Positions 5,702-12,804 of a stretch of DNA of 12,884 bases are shown piece by piece. The stretch's first letter is position 1. Every line of letters starts with the position of its first letter. Source of the stretch: Firmicutes bacterium CAG:24053_14 (GTDB lineage Bacteria; Bacillota; Clostridia; Oscillospirales; Oscillospiraceae); assembly GCA_001916715.1 (NCBI GenBank), contig MNSZ01000075.1, positions 1 through 12,884 on the forward strand, in the 5' to 3' direction. The translations under genes were made by a program, and so were the position numbers. Below the pieces are notes generated by a model that did not search any database, was not told where the DNA came from, and saw only the letters and a list, made by a program, of their open reading frames with translations.

Positions 5702-7381
5702 ATGAAGCACATGGTCATAGACGGCATCAGCTGCGAATTTGAAAATGAACGCAACGTACTTGAAGTTGCAAAAAAGCATCATATCGATATCCCCAATCTC
5801 TGCTACTGTGAAAGTCTTTCGATATACGGCGGCTGCCGCCTGTGCGTTGTTGAAAACGAGCGCGGCGCAGTTGAGGCCGCATGCTCGATGCAGCCCAAAG
5901 ACGGCCTTGTTATCAAGACCAACACCGCACGTCTGAGAAAGCATCGCCAGATGATACTGGAGCTGCTGCTGGCCGGTCACAGAGCCGAGTGTACCACCTG
6001 CGAAAAATCCGGAAAGTGCAAGCTTCAGACCTATGCGCGCCGCTATAACGTCACCAATATCCGCTTTGCAAACGAATACTGCAAGCTGCCCATTGATGAC
6101 TCCTCCCCTTCCATCGTGCGCGACCCTTCAAAGTGCATTCTCTGCGGAAAGTGCGTCAGAATGTGCTCGGAGATTCAGAACATCCATGCAGTTGACTTCG
6201 CAGAGCGCGGCATCGAGACCTATATCTCCTGCGGTTTTGACAACAAGCTTGCCGACACCAAGTGCGTAGGCTGCGGCCAGTGCGCAGCTGTATGCCCCAC
6301 CGGCGCTATCGTCGTAAAAAACGAGATCTCCAAGCTCTGGGCGGCAATATACGACTCGACCAAGAAGGTCGCCGTTCAGGTCGCGCCGGCTGTGCGCGTC
6401 GGTATCGGCGAAGAGTTCGGCATGTCTGCCTCGCAGCCTGTTATGGGCAAGATAGTTACGGCGCTGAAAATGCTCGGCGCGGACTACGTTTTTGATACCT
6501 CGCTGACTGCCGACCTTACTATAATGGAGGAGTCCGCCGAGTTTATGAACAAGCTCAAGACCGGCGCAAAGCTTCCCATGTTCACCTCCTGCTGCCCCGG
6601 CTGGATCAAGCATGTTGAGAACATGCACCCGCATCTCATGCCCCAGGTTTCCACCTGCGGCTCGCCGATGGAGATGTTCGGCGCGATACTCCGCCAGCAC
6701 TACACCGACGATGAGCTGTATTCCGTTGCAATAATGCCCTGCACGGCAAAGAAGGCCGAGGCTGCCCGTCCCGAGCTCGTCAAGGACGGCGAGAGGCTCA
6801 TCGACCTCGTGCTCACAACGCAGGAGCTTGCGAAAATGATAAAAGAGGCCGGCATAGACTTTGCGAACCTGCCTGACACCGAGCCTGACGATCCCTTTGC
6901 CGAGTACACCGGCGCCGGCGTCATCTTCGGCGTTACCGGCGGCGTCACCGAAGCCGTTATCCGCCACGTTTTGGGCACTGTCACGACCGAGCAGATAGCA
7001 AGCGTTGCCGAGTGCGGCGTACGCGGCCTTGAAGGCATAAAAGCATTCGAGGTCAAGGCCGGCGACCTTACGCTGAAGATAGCCGTTGCAAGCGGCCTCG
7101 GCAATGCCGACAAGCTCATCGAGAAGATAGAAAGCGGCGAAGAATTCTTCCACTTTGTCGAGATCATGGCCTGCCCCGGCGGCTGCATCGGCGGCGGCGG
7201 TCAGCCCGAAGCCTGCTTCGAGCAGAAACAGCTCCGCAATCAAGGAATGTTCATAGCAGATGAGGACTGCACTCTGCGCTCGTCCGAGCAGAACACCGCA
7301 CTTGACGGAGTATACAACCTGCTGCGCGGCAGAGCTCACGAGCTTCTGCATGTCCACTATCCCGACCACGGCCACGAATGA
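5702..7381 (+). CDS. hydA: [FeFe] hydrogenase catalytic subunit HydA, trimeric bifurcating type
   Basis: 559-residue catalytic subunit that interconverts H+ and H2. Together with HydBC it likely catalyses H2 formation from NADH plus reduced ferredoxin. Domains: N-terminal [2Fe-2S] (Cys34, 45, 48, 61); His-Cys [4Fe-4S] (His93, Cys97, 100, 106); two [4Fe-4S] motifs (Cys145, 148, 151, 155 and Cys188, 191, 194, 198); then the H-cluster domain. H-cluster signatures are TSCCPGW (295-301), MPCTAKK (345-351) and MACPGGCIGGGGQP (489-502). Inferred ligands are Cys298, 347, 491 and 495; Cys297 and Glu277/Glu280 match the known proton path of clostridial hydrogenase. Ribosome binding site AAGGAGG lies nine bases before the ATG. 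All catalytic residues are intact. The maturases are not in the window. Assignment to the bifurcating group rests on the hydCBA arrangement; a non-bifurcating NADH-dependent enzyme is possible. Confidence 0.96.
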   Translation: MKHMVIDGISCEFENERNVLEVAKKHHIDIPNLCYCESLSIYGGCRLCVVENERGAVEAACSMQPKDGLVIKTNTARLRKHRQMILELLLAGHRAECTTCEKSGKCKLQTYARRYNVTNIRFANEYCKLPIDDSSPSIVRDPSKCILCGKCVRMCSEIQNIHAVDFAERGIETYISCGFDNKLADTKCVGCGQCAAVCPTGAIVVKNEISKLWAAIYDSTKKVAVQVAPAVRVGIGEEFGMSASQPVMGKIVTALKMLGADYVFDTSLTADLTIMEESAEFMNKLKTGAKLPMFTSCCPGWIKHVENMHPHLMPQVSTCGSPMEMFGAILRQHYTDDELYSVAIMPCTAKKAEAARPELVKDGERLIDLVLTTQELAKMIKEAGIDFANLPDTEPDDPFAEYTGAGVIFGVTGGVTEAVIRHVLGTVTTEQIASVAECGVRGLEGIKAFEVKAGDLTLKIAVASGLGNADKLIEKIESGEEFFHFVEIMACPGGCIGGGGQPEACFEQKQLRNQGMFIADEDCTLRSSEQNTALDGVYNLLRGRAHELLHVHYPDHGHE

Positions 7382-7400
7382 TTGCATAAGTTATACATTC

Positions 7401-7428
7401 TCCCCCATCATCTGATGGGGGATTTTTT
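7401..7428 (+). terminator. Rho-independent terminator after hydA
   Basis: TCCCCCATCA pairs perfectly with TGATGGGGGA across a 2-base centre (the inner pairs must open to form a loop), followed by six T. It begins 20 bases after the hydA stop and closes the hydCBA operon. Confidence 0.93.
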
Positions 7429-7476
7429 ACGGTTTTATAAACAATTTTGCAGGCGGTAGATTTTAAAACGAGGACA

Positions 7477-7485
7477 TGATATAAT
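7477..7485 (+). promoter_or_regulatory. Extended -10 promoter for the lipoprotein gene
   Basis: TGATATAAT is a TGn extended -10 with a perfect TATAAT (7480-7485). No good -35 is present at the right distance, as is usual for extended -10 promoters. The ATG follows 25 bases downstream, preceded by AAGGAG (7496-7501). Confidence 0.55.
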
Positions 7486-7509
7486 TATTTGAAATAAGGA
7501 GTTGATAAT

Positions 7510-9633
7510 ATGCGCAAATTCATAGCCATAGCATTGGCATTCTGCTGCGTTTTTTCCCTTTGCGCCTGCGGCAACAAGGACACAGGCGAAAAGGAGCGCG
7601 AATGCGGCGTATATATAACAATGGAGGCAAACGATGTATTCACGGTCTCCTGCGGAACGGACGAAGGCTCGGATTCCTCTAAAAACGCCGACGAGACCGC
7701 CATCGCAGCCGGCACGGTGATCCATTTTGACTTTGCCGGTGATAAGGCCGACAGCACCGAAAAAGCCGATATCGAATACAGCATCTGCCTTTATGACAAG
7801 GATCTGAACATCATTGCGTCAAAATCGTTTGTAGATGATTTTTCTAACAATGCGCGCGTTGATATAACCGTCACGAAAGATCACAAGATCATTAACGCAA
7901 ACGCAGGAAGCTGCGGCGGAGATGTTGTCGTTGACATGTCGACCGAATCTGGAGAGGATAACGTAACATACATGTCCCCCACAGTATTCATGCCCGATCG
8001 CAGCGAGACTGCCGAAAAGATCAACGCAAGTCTCGACTCTATGGAGACTGAATACGCCACCAAGACCTATCAGGATAATTACGGCCTCTATACTCAAAAC
8101 ATCGGAGACGGCACGGCACAGGGTCTGAGTGCCTTTTCAATGAACCGCACCATCAGAACCGAGCGTGCCGACAGCTCGATCATTTCCCTGCGCGTTGTTG
8201 ACAGAGCATCGCTCGGAACGACCGACACGCTCAAGATAAGCGGTACCACCTACGATTCTCAGACCGGTAATGAGATAACGCTCGCCGATCTCGGCGAGAG
8301 CAGCGAGAAGATCGTCAACGCAGTTTCCGAAAAGATACTCGTTTCCTTCAACGAAGATGCAAAGTATCAGGGCGTGTTCTTCAACGAGGGCTATTCCGAA
8401 ACGATAAAGTCACTGATCTCCGACGGACACTGGTATCTGTCCTCCGAAGGCATCGTTATCATTGCAAACCCCGGTGAAATTGCCGACAGCTCCGCCGGAT
8501 TTTATGAGTTCACTGTCAGCTATGACGACCTCAAAGATGTTATAAACGCAGATTTTATCCCCGACAGTGACCGCGACGGCAGTGAAGGCGATATCGACGT
8601 CGTATTTGCTGCCGACAGCAAGGCATCCAATCTGACTCTGCTCGGCAATGCTGCCGCAACGGATATAAAGTCGCTGCTTCTTTCCGCAACCGGAAATATC
8701 TATGACCTTGACGTTTACACGATAAACTATAGCGAAAGTGCCAAGACCTACACGCTCGTGAAACAGCTTCTTGCATGCAGCGATATGTCCGACGGTGCGG
8801 CACTTGCGATAAACACCGAGCTTGAGGGAACAACGCCGGCCATGGTCGTACGCTTCAAGCTTGCCGACGGCACACATGAGGTTCGCCTGCTCTCGCTCGA
8901 CGAAAACGGCGCTGTAAATGTGACCAACCCATACGCCAGCGCCGGCACTGTAATCACCTCTCGTCTTCCATACACCGGCGACATTGACGGCGACAACAAG
9001 GAAGAAACGATAAGTACGAGCACCGATGCTCAGGGACTCACTGTTTTGAACGTTGAATCCTCCGGCAGCACTGCAGAAGCCGCAACCGGCATCAAGGAGG
9101 TAAGCAGCATACGCCTGTTCGACCTCGACGGCGACGGTGTGCGTGAGATTTATATTGACGGCAAGGACGCAAACGGACAGGCCATTACCTGCGCTGCATT
9201 TTACTCTGCCGGGGAAGCTCAGCCGCTGCATCTCGCGCTGTTTGACAGCCAAAGCTACGCCCAGGGCTCGATCAAGGAATTTGCCGACAGCAAGCTCATT
9301 CTTGACACCGAAATGAATATTCTCGGAACATATAAGGTTAAGAATGTGTACGCTCTCGCTGATAAGAGCTTCTCCAAGGCCTCGGATGACATCGTTTTTG
9401 ATAACAACACGACTTACGTCACCACCTCGAAGAGCATAACTCTAAGTAACGGCAGCCTGCTCGCCACCGGAACAAAGCTGCGCTTTACCTCAACCGACGG
9501 CAGTTCGGTCATAAACTTTGTGACCGACGGCGGCTTCACAGGCTCCATCCCCATTGCAAGCTCCGGCTCCGGATGGACGATATCCGGCCAGCCCGACACG
9601 AGCTACTTCACATCCCTGCCGTACAAAAACTGA
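7510..9633 (+). CDS. Large surface lipoprotein with DUF3298-like region and Asp-rich calcium-type loops
   Basis: 707 residues. The signal peptide ends in lipobox LCAC, with Cys20 probably lipidated, so the protein should sit on the outer face of the membrane. Residues about 220-345 resemble the DUF3298 domain found in RsiV and PdaC relatives (strand-rich, with the WYLSSEGIVIIANPGEIADSSAG-type segment at 308-330, then a YDDL turn near 338-341). Two loops, DIDGDNKEE (491-499) and DLDGDGVRE (538-546), look like FG-GAP/EF-hand-like calcium sites. The C-terminal part (about 600-707) is Ser/Thr/Gly-rich and strand-like. A ribosome binding site AAGGAG lies eight bases before the ATG. It is monocistronic, set between two terminators. 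The role is unknown; cell-envelope sensing or ligand binding is a guess from DUF3298. Confidence 0.85.
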   Translation: MRKFIAIALAFCCVFSLCACGNKDTGEKERECGVYITMEANDVFTVSCGTDEGSDSSKNADETAIAAGTVIHFDFAGDKADSTEKADIEYSICLYDKDLNIIASKSFVDDFSNNARVDITVTKDHKIINANAGSCGGDVVVDMSTESGEDNVTYMSPTVFMPDRSETAEKINASLDSMETEYATKTYQDNYGLYTQNIGDGTAQGLSAFSMNRTIRTERADSSIISLRVVDRASLGTTDTLKISGTTYDSQTGNEITLADLGESSEKIVNAVSEKILVSFNEDAKYQGVFFNEGYSETIKSLISDGHWYLSSEGIVIIANPGEIADSSAGFYEFTVSYDDLKDVINADFIPDSDRDGSEGDIDVVFAADSKASNLTLLGNAAATDIKSLLLSATGNIYDLDVYTINYSESAKTYTLVKQLLACSDMSDGAALAINTELEGTTPAMVVRFKLADGTHEVRLLSLDENGAVNVTNPYASAGTVITSRLPYTGDIDGDNKEETISTSTDAQGLTVLNVESSGSTAEAATGIKEVSSIRLFDLDGDGVREIYIDGKDANGQAITCAAFYSAGEAQPLHLALFDSQSYAQGSIKEFADSKLILDTEMNILGTYKVKNVYALADKSFSKASDDIVFDNNTTYVTTSKSITLSNGSLLATGTKLRFTSTDGSSVINFVTDGGFTGSIPIASSGSGWTISGQPDTSYFTSLPYKN

Positions 9634-9671
9634 GCATAGCTTGAAAAACATCACAGACTTTCTTGCACGCT

Positions 9672-9803
9672 TCAAAAACGCCACATTTTTTGTGAAAACA
9701 GGTTTTCACGAAAAATCTCGCTACGCTCGTCAAAAAGCCTGATAAATCAGGCGTTTTTGATATGTCTATTAATCCAATTTCGAGTGGGGCCTTTGCCCCC
9801 TCG
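9672..9803. repeat. Hairpin-rich non-coding element, probable dispersed repeat
   Basis: This stretch between genes holds three stem-loops. 9685-9716: ATTTTT, a T·G wobble and GTGAAAAC mirrored by GTTTTCAC and AAAAAT around AG. 9737-9752: GCCTGA-TAAA-TCAGGC, flanked by A5 and T5 so it could stop transcription in either direction. 9781-9803: CGAG and GGGGC mirrored by GCCCC and CTCG, with one bulged T and loop CTTT. The first two lie between 11-base inverted ends, TCAAAAACGCC (9672-9682) and GGCGTTTTTGA (9750-9760). No convincing open frame is present. From memory it resembles repeats scattered in related gut clostridia; only a genome search can confirm that. The rest of 9634-9924 holds only the terminator at 9859-9891. 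Confidence 0.5.
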
Positions 9804-9858
9804 AGCTCCCCTGCTACTCTATTATCTTTCTTTTGCAGCATAGTTTTTCGACAGACTG

Positions 9859-9891
9859 AAATATACGCCGCTGTGCGGCGTATATTTTTTT
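9859..9891 (+). terminator. Rho-independent terminator
   Basis: ATATACGCCGC (9861-9871) and GCGGCGTATAT (9875-9885) form a perfect 11-base stem around TGT, extendable by two A-T pairs, followed by a run of T to 9891. It lies 23 bases before the ribosome binding site of the small gene at 9925 and isolates it from upstream transcription. Confidence 0.85.
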
Positions 9892-9924
9892 GCCTTTTGC
9901 GGAAAATAAAGCCGAGGTGATATT

Positions 9925-10113
9925 GTGAACACAGGTAAAAACGCGGATCTTCCGCTCGGTCTCGGCATGGCGCTTATGCAGAACGCGGACGCTTTTCTCT
10001 ATTTTTCCGCGCTGGACAAGACTCAGCAGGCAAAAATCATTGAACAAAGCAGGCAGGTGAAAAGCCGCAGCGAAATGAAGAGCTTCGTCAGCGGCCTTAG
10101 CGCAAACGGCTGA
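9925..10113 (+). CDS. Small hypothetical protein (62 aa)
   Basis: Starts with GTG, with GAGGTGA (9914-9920) just upstream at normal spacing, so translation looks real. It has no signal peptide or membrane segment. Composition is polar and helical: PLGLGMALMQNADAFLYF (10-27) is followed by a charged helix ending in KSRSEMKSFV. It resembles, from memory, short uncharacterised clostridial proteins of the pattern 'GMALAQN...F..L....K..II......V.SK.EM...V', for which I know no function. It lies after a terminator and before a region of short repeats that leads to ilvA, so it may be a single gene or share a transcript with ilvA. No terminator was seen after its stop. Confidence 0.72.
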   Translation: MNTGKNADLPLGLGMALMQNADAFLYFSALDKTQQAKIIEQSRQVKSRSEMKSFVSGLSANG

Positions 10114-10119
10114 AAAATC

Positions 10120-10170
10120 ATTTGTTTCCCGAGCGAGGACATATCGAAAATTTGTTTCCGTGATGCGGAC
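10120..10170. repeat. Two direct repeats with a 30-base period upstream of ilvA
   Basis: ATTTGTTTCC occurs at 10120-10129 and again at 10150-10159. Each copy is followed seven bases later by GGAC (10137-10140 and 10167-10170). A spacing of about three helical turns would place both copies on one face of DNA, as for paired regulator sites. They lie just upstream of the predicted ilvA promoter. An RNA role or a remnant of a dispersed repeat is also possible. Confidence 0.45.
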
Positions 10171-10189
10171 GTTTTTTGCTGCAAAACTC

Positions 10190-10218
10190 TTGTATATTTC
10201 ATCCGGATGCAGTAAAAT
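10190..10218 (+). promoter_or_regulatory. Predicted promoter of the ilvA-ridA operon
   Basis: TTGTAT (10190-10195), 17-base spacer, TAAAAT (10213-10218); each box has two or fewer mismatches to the sigma-A consensus. The start of transcription would be near 10225, giving a leader of about 26 bases with no room for a T-box or attenuator. Confidence 0.5.
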
Positions 10219-10250
10219 TCAAGTACAATCACAAAACAGAGGTGAATCGG

Positions 10251-11462
10251 ATGGAATTGCAGCTTAAAGACATTGAGTTTGCTGCCGAAAGGCTCAAGCC
10301 CATACTTCATCACACAGAGCTTGATATGTCCTCCACCTTTTCCGCTATGACCGGCGGAGAGATATATCTCAAATGCGAAAACCGGCAGAAAACCGGCTCG
10401 TTCAAGATCCGCGGCGCGAGCAACAAAATCGCCGCACTTGTCGAGCGCGGCGATGTGAAAAGCGTCGTTGCGTCATCGGCCGGTAACCACGCTCAGGGCG
10501 TGGCTTACGCGGCGCACAAGTTCGGTATTCCGGCAACGATCGTCATGCCGGCAAGCGCTCCGATCGCAAAGGTTCAGGCAACCGAGGGCTACGGCGCAAA
10601 GGTCGTACTGCACGGCGACTGCTATGACGATGCATACGCAATGGCCTGCAGGGTGTGCGAGACCGAGGGCGCGACTTTCCTGCATCCGTACAATGATCTT
10701 GAGGTCATTGCCGGTCAGGGTACGCTCGGCCTTGAAATTCTCGGCGATTTGCCCACTGCCGACGTTGTTATCGTTCCGGCCGGCGGCGGCGGACTGCTCG
10801 CAGGTGTTGCGGCTTGCATAAAGCAGATCAATCCGCGCATCAAGGTCATCGGCGTTCAGGCCGAGGGCGCAGACGCTATCGCACAGTCATTCCGCGAGAA
10901 GAAGTACATAAGTACAGATTCCGTTTCCACCATTGCCGACGGCATTGCCGTAAAAGCTCCCGGCGACATAACCGTTGAGCTTATCAATCGCTATGCCGAC
11001 GACGTTGTTACCGTCAACGACAACGAGATCTCCGAGGCAATACTCCTGCTCATGGAGCGCTGCAAACAGATAGTCGAGCCCTCCGGGGCAACGCCTGTCG
11101 CTGCCGTTTTGAAGGGCAAGGTCGATGTTAAGGGAAAGAAAGTCGTGTGCCTGCTCTCCGGCGGCAATATCGACGTCAGCTTTATTCAGTGCATCATCGC
11201 TCAGGGTCTTGTCGCGCGCAACAGGCGGCTTAAATTTACGGCGACGCTGCTCGATAAGCCCGGCAGCCTCGTTAAGCTCTTAAACGCCATTGCCGCGCAG
11301 GGCGCAAATATACTCACAGTCGAGCACGACAGACTCAGCGCAGGGCTTACGCCGAACCAGACCAACGTTCACATTGCCTGCGAAGTCGGCGGCAAGGAGC
11401 ACGGCGAAAGGCTGCTCCGCGCACTCGGCGACAAGGGCTTCAAAATAAGCTTAAACTATTAA
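10251..11462 (+). CDS. ilvA: Threonine ammonia-lyase (threonine deaminase), PLP-dependent, with C-terminal ACT domain
   Basis: 403 residues, cytoplasmic. Converts L-threonine to 2-oxobutyrate and ammonia, feeding isoleucine synthesis or threonine catabolism. The fold type II PLP domain carries the Schiff-base Lys52 in SFKIRGA, the asparagine loop SAGNHAQG (76-83), the glycine-rich phosphate loop PAGGGGLLAG (176-185) and Ser303 in LLSGGN. A single ACT domain follows at about 327-403 (LLDKPGSLVKLLNAIAAQGANI), typical of the medium-length form rather than the 514-residue E. coli IlvA with two ACT-like units. The start ATG at 10251 follows GAGGTGA by five bases; an upstream in-frame ATG at 10176 would add 25 unlikely residues. 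Gene names ilvA and tdcB are both used for this form. ridA follows 13 bases later, a functional pairing. Confidence 0.93.
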   Translation: MELQLKDIEFAAERLKPILHHTELDMSSTFSAMTGGEIYLKCENRQKTGSFKIRGASNKIAALVERGDVKSVVASSAGNHAQGVAYAAHKFGIPATIVMPASAPIAKVQATEGYGAKVVLHGDCYDDAYAMACRVCETEGATFLHPYNDLEVIAGQGTLGLEILGDLPTADVVIVPAGGGGLLAGVAACIKQINPRIKVIGVQAEGADAIAQSFREKKYISTDSVSTIADGIAVKAPGDITVELINRYADDVVTVNDNEISEAILLLMERCKQIVEPSGATPVAAVLKGKVDVKGKKVVCLLSGGNIDVSFIQCIIAQGLVARNRRLKFTATLLDKPGSLVKLLNAIAAQGANILTVEHDRLSAGLTPNQTNVHIACEVGGKEHGERLLRALGDKGFKISLNY

Positions 11463-11475
11463 GGAGGAACAAATA

Positions 11476-11847
11476 ATGAAAACTGTATCCACAAACAAAG
11501 CTCCTGCCGCGATAGGCCCCTATTCTCAGGCGCAGATCGTCGGAGGCATGGTATATACATCCGGCCAGATCGGTATCGATCCCGCCACCGGTATTGTCCC
11601 TGAGGGTGTTGAAGCACAAGCCCATCAGGTTTTCAAAAACCTCACAGAGCTTCTCAAGGCTGCCGGCAGCGACATGTCCAAGGTAGTAAAGACCACCGTT
11701 TTCATAAAGGACATGAACGACTTTGGCCTTGTCAACGGCATATACGCCGAGTACTTCACCGAACCCTATCCCGCAAGAAGCTGCGTCGAAGTCGCACGTC
11801 TGCCCAAAGACGTCCTCGTCGAGTGCGAGGTCATAGCCGAGCTGTGA
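11476..11847 (+). CDS. ridA: RidA/YjgF-family 2-iminobutanoate deaminase
   Basis: 123 residues, about the length of the family (~125-130). RidA hydrolyses the unstable enamine/imine that threonine deaminase releases, giving 2-oxobutyrate and ammonia and protecting PLP enzymes from damage. Family motifs: AIGPYSQA (12-19), TSGQIGIDP (28-36), and the active-site region YPARSCVEVARLP (98-110), in which Arg101 matches the carboxylate-binding Arg of E. coli RidA; Glu118 in VECEV is the likely general acid/base. AAGGAGG precedes the ATG, directly after ilvA. The final codons overlap the start of the acetyltransferase gene (GTGA). Confidence 0.95.
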   Translation: MKTVSTNKAPAAIGPYSQAQIVGGMVYTSGQIGIDPATGIVPEGVEAQAHQVFKNLTELLKAAGSDMSKVVKTTVFIKDMNDFGLVNGIYAEYFTEPYPARSCVEVARLPKDVLVECEVIAEL

Positions 11848-12461
11848 GCGAGCAGCTTGAGCACATGCTCTCCGGTAAGCTCTACGATCCGTCGGATGCC
11901 GAGCTTTCCGCTCTGCGACTGAAGGCGCATAAGCTCAGCCGGCAGTATAACAACACCGACGAGGACGAGGAAAAGCTGCGCGCAGAAATTCTCGGACAGC
12001 TTACACCGAACGCTAAGCCGGGGCTCTTTTTGCAGGGGCCTGTGTATTTTGACTACGGCGTATTTACGAGCTTCGGGCGAAATTGCTACGCAAATTTCAA
12101 CTTCACGGTGCTTGACTGCTGCCCTGTCACGATTGGCGACAATGTGTTTTTCGGCCCGAATTGCAGCTTGCTTACGCCTATGCACTCTTTTCTCAGTAAG
12201 GAGCGCAATATTTGCACAAGACCTGACGGCAGCACATATGATTTGGAGTACGCAAAGCCGATCAACATCGGAAGCAATTGCTGGCTTGCCGGAAATGTCA
12301 CCGTATGCGGCGGTGTAACGATCGGCGACGGCTGCGTTATCGGCGCAGGCAGCGTTGTAACACGCGATATTCCGCCCGGTTGCCTTGCAGCCGGCAATCC
12401 GTGCCGCGTTATCAGAAGTATAAGCGAGCAGGACAGCGTTGAGCTGAAAAATCTGATATAA
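11844..12461 (+). CDS. Sugar O-acetyltransferase (maltose/galactoside acetyltransferase family)
   Basis: 205 residues. Transfers acetyl from acetyl-CoA to a sugar hydroxyl. The N-terminal Mac domain (about 5-55, MLSGKLYDPSDAEL...LSRQYN) is followed by a left-handed beta-helix of hexapeptide repeats (about 65-185). The catalytic His114 sits in LTPMHSF, and the CoA-side loop ends with NPCRVIR (185-191). The start is GTG at 11844, whose last two bases begin the ridA stop codon TGA. It aligns with the known N-terminus of E. coli Maa (MSEQLEHMLSGKLY here, MSTEKEKMIAGELY there). GAGG at about 11825 is too distant to be convincing, so coupled translation is likely. The true sugar is unknown, so no gene symbol is given. 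Third gene of ilvA-ridA, an odd pairing; terminated at 12467-12498. Confidence 0.92.
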   Translation: MSEQLEHMLSGKLYDPSDAELSALRLKAHKLSRQYNNTDEDEEKLRAEILGQLTPNAKPGLFLQGPVYFDYGVFTSFGRNCYANFNFTVLDCCPVTIGDNVFFGPNCSLLTPMHSFLSKERNICTRPDGSTYDLEYAKPINIGSNCWLAGNVTVCGGVTIGDGCVIGAGSVVTRDIPPGCLAAGNPCRVIRSISEQDSVELKNLI

Positions 12462-12466
12462 AAAAG

Positions 12467-12498
12467 CAGAGGCAAAGCAAAGCTTTGCCTCTGTTTTT
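12467..12498 (+). terminator. Rho-independent terminator after the acetyltransferase gene
   Basis: CAGAGGCAAAGC and GCTTTGCCTCTG form a perfect 12-base stem around AAA, followed by five T. It starts six bases after the stop codon. An A-run on the left side means it may also stop leftward transcription. Confidence 0.93.
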
Positions 12499-12514
12499 CA
12501 TTCTCATTTAAAAT

Positions 12515-12548
12515 ATACCGGCGCATGATGTGGGGCATGCGCCGGTAT
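12515..12548 (-). terminator. Rho-independent terminator of the small membrane protein gene
   Basis: ATACCGGCGCATG (12515-12527) and CATGCGCCGGTAT (12536-12548) form a perfect 13-base stem with an 8-base loop. Read on the minus strand it lies 11 bases after the stop of the 52-residue gene and is followed by ATTTT. The T-run is short, so efficiency is uncertain. Confidence 0.7.
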
Positions 12549-12559
12549 TTATTCAGGAA

Positions 12560-12718
12560 TCAGAACTTAATGTCAACAGGCTTTCTGTCGAACATAGCGT
12601 TAACCTGCTTGTATGCCCAGCCGAGCACCTTCTGGTCGAGGTTCCAGAAATAAACCACGAACAGAACGCCGACTACCATGCTAAACAGCTTAACGGACTT
12701 TTTGCAGAATTTGCACAT
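12560..12718 (-). CDS. Small membrane protein with N-terminal CxxC (52 aa)
   Basis: Starts at the ATG at 12718, with AAGGAG eight bases upstream; a longer form from 12763 lacks a ribosome binding site and is less likely. Sequence: MCKFCKK, a CxxC pair at Cys2 and Cys5, a hydrophobic membrane helix at about 8-25 (VKLFSMVVGVLFVVYFW), then a charged tail rich in Lys and Asp (NLDQK, FDRKPVDIKF) to the C-terminus. It has no lipobox at a normal position and no recognisable domain. It stands alone, with its own terminator, next to the candidate 6S RNA gene transcribed away from it. Function unknown; the CxxC could bind metal or be redox active, but this is only visual. Confidence 0.7.
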   Translation of the reverse strand: MCKFCKKSVKLFSMVVGVLFVVYFWNLDQKVLGWAYKQVNAMFDRKPVDIKF

Positions 12719-12804
12719 TAGCGTTTCTCCTTTTTGAGCTGTTATTAATGCCAAACAGTTCATTCAATCAGATCTGTTGGCGCCTGTGTGGGTCAAATAA
12801 TTCT

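Noticed and set aside
6128..7387. 419-residue open frame on the minus strand
   Set aside because: Antisense to hydA, whose cluster-binding residues are all intact. No recognisable domain is seen in the opposite frame.
8410..9252. 280-residue minus-strand open frame
   Set aside because: Antisense to the lipoprotein gene; no start signal and no recognisable domain.
9608..9841. 77-residue minus-strand frame across the hairpin region
   Set aside because: Its residues come from translating the hairpins of the repeat element, there is no ribosome binding site, and it ends inside the lipoprotein gene. Better read as a non-coding repeat.
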